64,000 nucleotides of DNA from Zychaea mexicana (taxonomy: Eukaryota; Mucoromycota; Mucoromycetes; Mucorales; Lichtheimiaceae): NCBI RefSeq assembly GCF_025766255.1, contig NW_026516684.1, positions 1 through 64,000 of the forward strand. The letters are read 5' to 3'. Each line of letters opens with the position of its first letter. Within the stretch, counting starts at the first letter, position 1. Shown piece after piece: positions 58,733 through 64,000 of this stretch. The notes under the pieces are model-generated. The model saw only the letters and a list, made by a program, of their open reading frames with translations. It searched no databases and was not told the origin of the DNA. The position numbers and the translations under genes were made by a program.

Positions 58733-60314
58733 ATGAGAACACTAGGCAACAGTATTCGAAGAGTCCCACCAGCTGCAGCCGTCAAAATCCTGCGTCAAGG
58801 CTTTGTTCTCCCAACACCTGCAGCGCGTGTGCTTTTCAAGGACATTTTGAAGCCCGAGAAATGGCACCGCAAATGGATCTACAAAGTGCGCTGGAATCAA
58901 GCGTGGTGGGGCGGTTGGATTGGTGAAAATATCAGCAAACTGGACCACGACGGCATGATGAACCGGGTAGCGAGAGCAGATATTATCTTTTTCCATGTTC
59001 ACGGTAAGTTTCCACTGTTGTTTGCTGGGGTTTTGTCAGCTCAGGTGGTAAAAGCTAACGACAAAACACTATAAATAATAAATAGGTGGTGGATTTCGCA
59101 TCGGCAAATACAACATGTTCATGGACACCTACATCCAGCTGCTGCGTGTGCTCAAGGTCAAGTTCAATGTGGATGCCCTGATCATGTCAGTCGAGCACAG
59201 GTAAAGGAGAAGATTTTTGTCTATAATGTCGATTTTCCTTGTTTGATGGATTGTCTTCCAAGAGGGTTCCCTCCGACTAAAAAAATTGGGGTCTATCCTC
59301 CAGACTATCGCCGGAGTACAGATATCCCAGCGCAACTGAAGATGTCGTACACGCATATGATCACTTGATCAACACCCTCCACGTCGACCCGTCTCGAGTG
59401 ATTGCCATGGGCGGATCCACAGGCGCTGCGCTTATCTTGGAAATGCTGTTTATCACACACGACCCTTCAATGTTTGAAATTCAAGCAGACAGTATCGAAG
59501 GTGGATCAGCAGAAGCCATCGCACCCGAGCTGCCGCGGCCTGCTTCGCTCATCATCAGCTCACCTCTAGTCACCGAGCAAACAACATCGGAATCCTGGCG
59601 CACCAACACAAAATACGATTACATTAGCCAAATCACCGCGAAAAAAATCATTGATGAATACTTTGAGGAACGCTCTCCCGACGCACCACCCGAAGCCTGT
59701 TTGCTTGGTCTTGCCGATATGCAAACCGGCTACAATGCCTTTTTACCACAAACACTCATGTTTGTTGGTAACAAAGAAGTCCTTCGTGACGATGCCCTGG
59801 ATTTTGCTCACAAGGCTGAACAGGGTACGCTGTTTATTATCTGATAGGGGGGCCCCCTCTGTACGTACCTTGTTCTTTTGTTACTTACTAAACCATTTCT
59901 GTATTTGTTTGCGCTCGTTTAGACGGTGTTCCGTGGGAAACGATCGTGGAAGAGTGCTGCCATGACTTTTTCTTTGTTCGAGAGGTTGTCAAGGACAAAA
60001 AGGTGTTGGAGCGTGCCGACGAGATCTTTGCAGACTTTTGCTATAGGACAGTGATTGGCCCACGCCATGCAGAAGAACGATCTTATCGACGAGCAAGTGA
60101 AGGTTTGGCCGCGGTGCCTGAAGAGCAACACGATACCGAGTCATACGTAGACGGTTCGTCGTCGGAAGACGAATTTCACGAGGCATTGACCATGAGCGTG
60201 GATTCGAATCAGTCCGGTACTACCGCAGTGTCAGAAGAATCATCCAAAGTTTCGACTGTGTCATCAACAAACACTTCGTCTACCAAAAAAAAATCAATGA
60301 CAATTTATGTATAA
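58733..60314 (+). CDS. Alpha/beta hydrolase, HSL / steryl-acetyl-hydrolase type
   Basis: Four exons (58733-59003, 59086-59200, 59304-59824, 59923-60314) give 432 residues. The oxyanion-hole motif HGGGF (90-94), split by the first intron, and HRLSPEYRYPSATEDV place it in the hormone-sensitive-lipase group. The nucleophile elbow is GGSTGA (Ser167) instead of the usual GDSAG. The acid is probably the Asp of VGNKEVLRDDALDF and the histidine lies in EECCHDFFFV. Fungal relatives include the steryl acetyl hydrolase Say1 and arylacetamide-deacetylase-like enzymes that cleave acetyl or short acyl esters at the endoplasmic reticulum. The N-terminus (WKWIYKVRW, WWGGWIG) is aromatic-rich and may contact membrane. 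The Ser/Thr-rich C-terminal tail of about 70 residues (SSTNTSSTKKKSMTIYV at the end) is an extension of unknown role. Substrate unknown. Confidence 0.87.
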
Positions 60315-61009
60315 ATACAATGTAACTCGAATCGACTTGTTATATGTTTTTAAAAGTCCTTAACTTTATCTCAACACCTTTCTCTCCTTTTTTCTCTTCT
60401 TTTGCCGCAGTACTATATTATCTTCTTTTCTAGTGGACGAGCCCTGTATACCAATCATTTCTGTAAATAAACTCTTCTTTTATCAATATCAATACGACTG
60501 TCTACTACTAGCAGCAGCGGCCAATGTTTTGTATCTGCCTTTTTCTCGTCAAAAAACGTGGACCATATCGCCAAATAAACGCCACAAGTCTTATGCAGCA
60601 ACATTAAGAAGGGCGAAATTGTGACGGACAATAAGTTCATCTGTATGCTATACCCTATCGCCCAAATCAACTGATATCTGTTACATCAAAAAGTGCTTAA
60701 GCGATAATAAACATGGTGATACTAATCAACGATACTGCTGTAGAAAATTGTTTCTTTCTCAATCTCCTGCAGGAGGCAAAGTGGTGTCAAATCCCACAAA
60801 AATAACAAAGAAATGTGGTGATATCTGGTAGATGGACTTTGAGGCCATGTATTATGTATCTACTACACGTTCTAAACCATTTGTTTGCTTGTGTATATAA
60901 ACAATTCCTCATTGACTGAAGCTGAAAAATCGTGTGATACATGTTTTTCAGGCGGCAACAAATCAGTCCGGTTCATATCGGACGATTGAACGGCCCGTAT
61001 AAAACGTTA
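60315..61009. other. Intergenic region left of the MITE
   Basis: The stretch contains the CT-rich 3' flank of the hydrolase gene and AT-rich sequence with no gene. A small potential hairpin (gtccg...cggac) lies at 60966-60983, just before the inserted element. Confidence 0.45.
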
Positions 61010-61478
61010 CAGTGGACTCCCTTAAGACCACCCTCGGTAAGTTCAATCCTCAATAACATCAACCCTCCGAGGGATGCCCCTCTAACATCAACTTTAACCA
61101 CTTGAACCTTGTTGAAACTAATTGAGCCAAAATGTGTCTGCTTAGAATAAAAACTGTGTACCTATGTTTTTCTTAATCTTTGAAAAACCTTTTTGATACA
61201 ATTGTTGCATCTACCATTTCTTGTTTTTATGGTTATTCAAAGGTATAAAAATGGGTGTCATAGGCAATGTAATAACGTGGTTATCTAAGCAGCTTAGAAG
61301 AACAAAACAAAATCATCAGATGGCAAAATCCTATATAGTATGTAGATATTCGATGGCTTTCACTTCAACTAGGATACTACTAATATTTATCTGTCATATT
61401 ACCTCAACCTCCAACTATTTCCACCCTCATTGCCTCTGCTCCAATCCTCACTTCGTTGATCTTAACGAGGGACAGTTG
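61010..61478. mobile_element. Non-autonomous pogo/Tigger-like element (MITE)
   Basis: A 469-bp segment begins CAGTGGACTCCCTTAAGACC and its other end, read inward on the opposite strand, begins CAACTGTCCCTCGTTAAGATC. The two termini share CA, the C-rich block and TTAAGA in the same order, forming imperfect inverted repeats. A TA dinucleotide lies directly outside each end (61008-61009 and 61479-61480), as expected for the target-site duplication of Tc1/mariner and pogo elements. Termini starting CAGT-GACTCCC followed by TAA-rich blocks are characteristic of the Tigger/pogo group (family knowledge). No transposase frame is present; an 86-codon frame across the right half is chance. Divergence of the repeats indicates an old copy. 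Confidence 0.6.
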
Positions 61479-61876
61479 TAGCTTCTGTGGTATGCTTTCT
61501 TGAGCATCTGACACAGTTATCATATGTTGAAATATGGTTAGACAAACTAAAAAATCCGAGAATACAATGCAACATACAAATTCAATTTATTCCATAAACG
61601 GATAAAAAAAAGTGTTTTTGGCCTAGTAATTGCCGATGGCAGCCACATCATGCGTGTATACGAAAAGGGTAGCGCCCTTGTTTTGTTGATGTGGGTAGTG
61701 ATACATAATTTCTTAAAACAACAGAACAGGAAATCGACGCCTAATACTTTGCCTATATAAGGCATCGGTCTTATCAAACAAAGTTAAAGTAAACAAGTAT
61801 AAATTACAGGTGTGAATCAGTCAGAAATGTATCTTACTTATTATCTTCTTTCTTTGAATAAAAAGAATCGTACAAC
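61479..61876. promoter_or_regulatory. Upstream region of the SDR gene
   Basis: About 400 bp of AT-rich sequence lie between the MITE and the SDR start codon. There is no gene. The MITE therefore sits close to, and could influence, the SDR promoter; specific elements were not identified. Confidence 0.4.
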
Positions 61877-62944
61877 ATGCCGTCTTCTAGTACAACAGCA
61901 TTAGCAGGAACGAGTGAAACCAAAAAGGTCGTGTTAATCACAGGAGGTACAAGTGGACTTGGACGTATATCAGCGCAAAAGATCCTTTGCGATGGTCATA
62001 CCGTGGTTATTACTGGCCGAAGCAAAAGTCGGCTTGATGAAGCGGTGGCATGGATAAAGCCTTCCGCAAAAGAAAAAGAACGACTCCATACGTTGATCCT
62101 TGATCTCGAGAGTCTGGAAAACATCCGTAGTTTTGTCGAATCGTTCAAGGCACTTGGTCTCACTCTTGATGTTGTGGTCAACAATGCCGGTATAATTCCC
62201 TCCAGCCACGAGTTTGTTAAAGAAACCATGGTGGTGGAGAAAACATTCTGGACGAATATTGTTGCCCCATGGTAAGCTTCAGGGAACAGAATACCAAAAT
62301 ATAAAAGACATGTAACATGGTGATTAACTCAGTCATACTGCCATGCGTGCTCTTGCGTATGTATATTCGTTGTATTGACCACACTTAGGTATTTAACAAT
62401 GCTACTAAAACCCCTCCTACCCCGTGGCGGTCGAATTCTTTTTGTTACCTCTGCACTTCACGATCCAAACTTCAAGGTACCTTCAGCCGCACTTGGTGTC
62501 GATTACGTTACGACTCCCAACTTTTTCGACAATCTGGACGGGAACCAAAGATTCTTGGGACTCGGCTTTTACAAAGCCAGCAAGCTGGCTATGATGTGGA
62601 TTGCCTATCTCTTGGCAAAGCAAAACCCCGAATTGGTTGTTATTCCTTTTGAACCTGGTTTTATACCTACCACGAGTCTCTCCCGTGAATCTCCTTGGCT
62701 AGTCCGTCAGATTCTGAGATACATCTTGCCTTGGTTCAACCATGCATTGACGTCAGAAGAAACGGCTGCCCATTGGTACTTGCAATATGCAACAAGTCCG
62801 GATTTTAGTGCCGCCTCAGGACAGTACTTTTTTTCTGGCAAGAAGCTGGACAGTTCAGAACGATCGCATAATATGGAAGAGGCAACAAAGTTTTGGAATA
62901 TTTCGTGCGATATCTGTGAAACACCTGGATATCGTCTCCCGTAG
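61877..62944 (+). CDS. Short-chain dehydrogenase/reductase
   Basis: Two exons (61877-62271, 62389-62944) give 316 residues. It is a classical SDR oxidoreductase: the cofactor motif TGGTSGLG (22-29), GRSK after the second strand (favouring NADP), NNAG (102-105), catalytic Ser153, and YKASK with Tyr193 and Lys197. The length and the segment after the catalytic lysine (VIPFEPGFIPTTSLSRESPW) fit the retinol-dehydrogenase/WW-oxidoreductase-like branch, which reduces or oxidises lipid-type alcohols and ketones. The N-terminal 15 residues are Ser/Thr-rich with no clear signal peptide; a C-terminal membrane segment is not seen. Substrate cannot be predicted. An old MITE lies 400 bp upstream. Confidence 0.92.
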
Positions 62945-63906
62945 TAGCAATAACATGTAAAGGGTAGATTCATATGAATTACGCTCAATATGATTAATAC
63001 AATGATTCAATAATACACCTTTTATGACCTCAAGTGTTGTCAATTTGAGTCGAAAGCGGTGTAATATTCAGACATAAACGCTACGTCTCTTTTCATGTTT
63101 GTGCCATATAATAAATGTGCTCGTTATATATATCGTTGCACGACATCATATGTTAAAGAAATTGAAATGTGTAGAATTATGTACGCTGCACTGCGACGAA
63201 ACTTTTGCAGCGCGTGTAGTTATTTTTTCTTTAAAAACGACAAAAAGGCTGAAGGTACGTCTTTCGTCGCTCGATCGGACCAACGTCATGGAGAAGAGTT
63301 AACAAGTATGCTGACGGAATTACTCGGCGTAAAGCTAACGCGATATCTATTTCTTACGATCTATTGATCTAAGGTATTGTGTTTTGTAGGAATGCTGGAA
63401 TTGTTGAAGAAACCTGAAAAAGAGCTTCATACTTGTAGCGATAGAGTATGCCGGTCTCAATAAAGTTATAGACGGTTTACTACTTTTCATCAGGTACCCT
63501 TTAACAAAATAGCACTGACTGTGTTTATCGTTTTATGTAGATGAGTTAGGTGAACTGGTCACTTCTCCAGAAATCATCCCAACAGAAGAGCAAATATAGG
63601 TCTACCGTCGACAACTAGCTCGTGGAGCGACACACGAGTATCTTCTCTTTCGAAAGGGGGTGGGGACGATTTGCTTATTTATGCTCCAATTTATTTACTA
63701 ACAATGATATACAACAATGCACGATTCTTCGACATAAGTTAAAGATAAAAGATACGTCATGTTAACTTTAGAAATTCAAATCATGATCAAGTTGATAAAC
63801 CACAATGCTTGTTTTGCTTTGATGTGTTTTTGACAGCTGATCTATGCAGCGATTCTTTTATTATTACGTAATAATAGCAGTAAGGTGAAAATATAAGACT
63901 TTGCTC
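62945..63906. other. Intergenic region near the right edge
   Basis: No complete gene is seen. A plus-strand stretch at 63095-63367 has two overlapping open frames with clustered Cys residues and basic character, one reading IFSLKTTKRLKVRLSSLDRT, but no splice solution or family could be found; it may be a relic. Confidence 0.4.
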
Positions 63907-64000
63907 TTATCCAAGGCTCGATAGAGCTTCATTATAGTTTTCTTCGAAAGGTTCTAGCTTTTTGTGATCAATTCGCAGAGGTTTAATTTGTTGCAAATGG
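63907..64000 (-). CDS. C-terminal end of an unidentified gene (partial)
   Basis: The minus strand is open from the window edge to a TAA at 63907-63909 and reads a strongly coding-like terminus containing IKPLRIDHKKLEPFEENYNE and ending ALSSLG. Mixed charged composition and normal codon choice make chance unlikely. Only about 30 residues are visible, so the product cannot be named; the rest lies beyond the window. Confidence 0.5.
   Translation of the reverse strand, partial: HLQQIKPLRIDHKKLEPFEENYNEALSSLG

Noticed and set aside
61221..61481. 86-codon plus-strand frame inside the MITE as a transposase remnant
   Set aside because: It has no DDE, helix-turn-helix or CENP-B-like motif and runs into the terminal inverted repeat.
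1..64000. CRISPR arrays, operons, ribosome binding sites and other prokaryotic features
   Set aside because: The sequence is clearly eukaryotic with spliceosomal introns throughout. Repeats are simple microsatellites without spacer structure.

Overview
This 64 kb window is nuclear DNA of a filamentous fungus. The genes carry many short GT-AG introns, mostly 50-130 bp. Intergenic DNA is moderately AT-rich, pyrimidine-rich leaders precede several start codons, and microsatellites are frequent. The gene content (two Rom2-type RhoGEFs, a fungal casein kinase I, a peroxisomal copper amine oxidase, a Spc98-type gamma-tubulin complex protein, Gle1) is fungal. Intron density, intron style and overall look suggest an early-diverging lineage such as Mucoromycota; that placement is an inference.

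Left part (0-31.5 kb) is gene-dense. An uncharacterised multi-exon gene lies at 2.9-4.5 kb (minus). A Rho1 GEF with DEP-like, DH, PH and CNH regions is at 5.15-9.66 kb (minus), and a RING/TRAF-type zinc finger protein at 11.7-13.2 kb (plus). A small basic protein beginning MNWTGG is at 13.3-13.9 kb (minus). A second, paralogous Rho1 GEF follows at 15.3-20.2 kb (plus), then a PTRHD1-like peptidyl-tRNA hydrolase (20.9-21.5 kb), 6-phosphogluconate dehydrogenase (22.4-24.3 kb), gamma-tubulin complex protein 3/Spc98 (25.0-28.9 kb) and Gle1 (29.2-31.5 kb, minus).

The right part alternates gene-poor stretches with single genes. A peroxisomal (-SKL) 4-coumarate-CoA-ligase-like acyl-CoA synthetase (39.1-41.2 kb, plus) converges with a copper amine oxidase (41.8-44.0 kb, minus) that ends in the PTS1-like tripeptide -NKL. 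Casein kinase I is at 49.4-51.3 kb. An unrecognised low-complexity protein (53.5-54.4 kb, plus) converges with a Yippee-like zinc protein (54.6-55.1 kb, minus). An HSL-type alpha/beta hydrolase (58.7-60.3 kb), a short-chain dehydrogenase (61.9-62.9 kb) and the 3' end of an unidentified minus-strand gene (63.9 kb to the edge) complete the set. A TA-flanked pogo/Tigger-like MITE lies at 61.0-61.5 kb. The gene-poor blocks hold short orphan open frames that may be relics or unresolved exons.

Functionally the set is mostly housekeeping: Rho1/cell-wall signalling (two GEFs, casein kinase I), pentose phosphate pathway, microtubule nucleation, mRNA export, and a small peroxisomal pair. No prokaryote-type systems, CRISPR arrays, rRNA or tRNA genes were recognised. 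Gene models were joined by hand from splice signals and reading phase, so exon edges are exact only where phase and homology agree.
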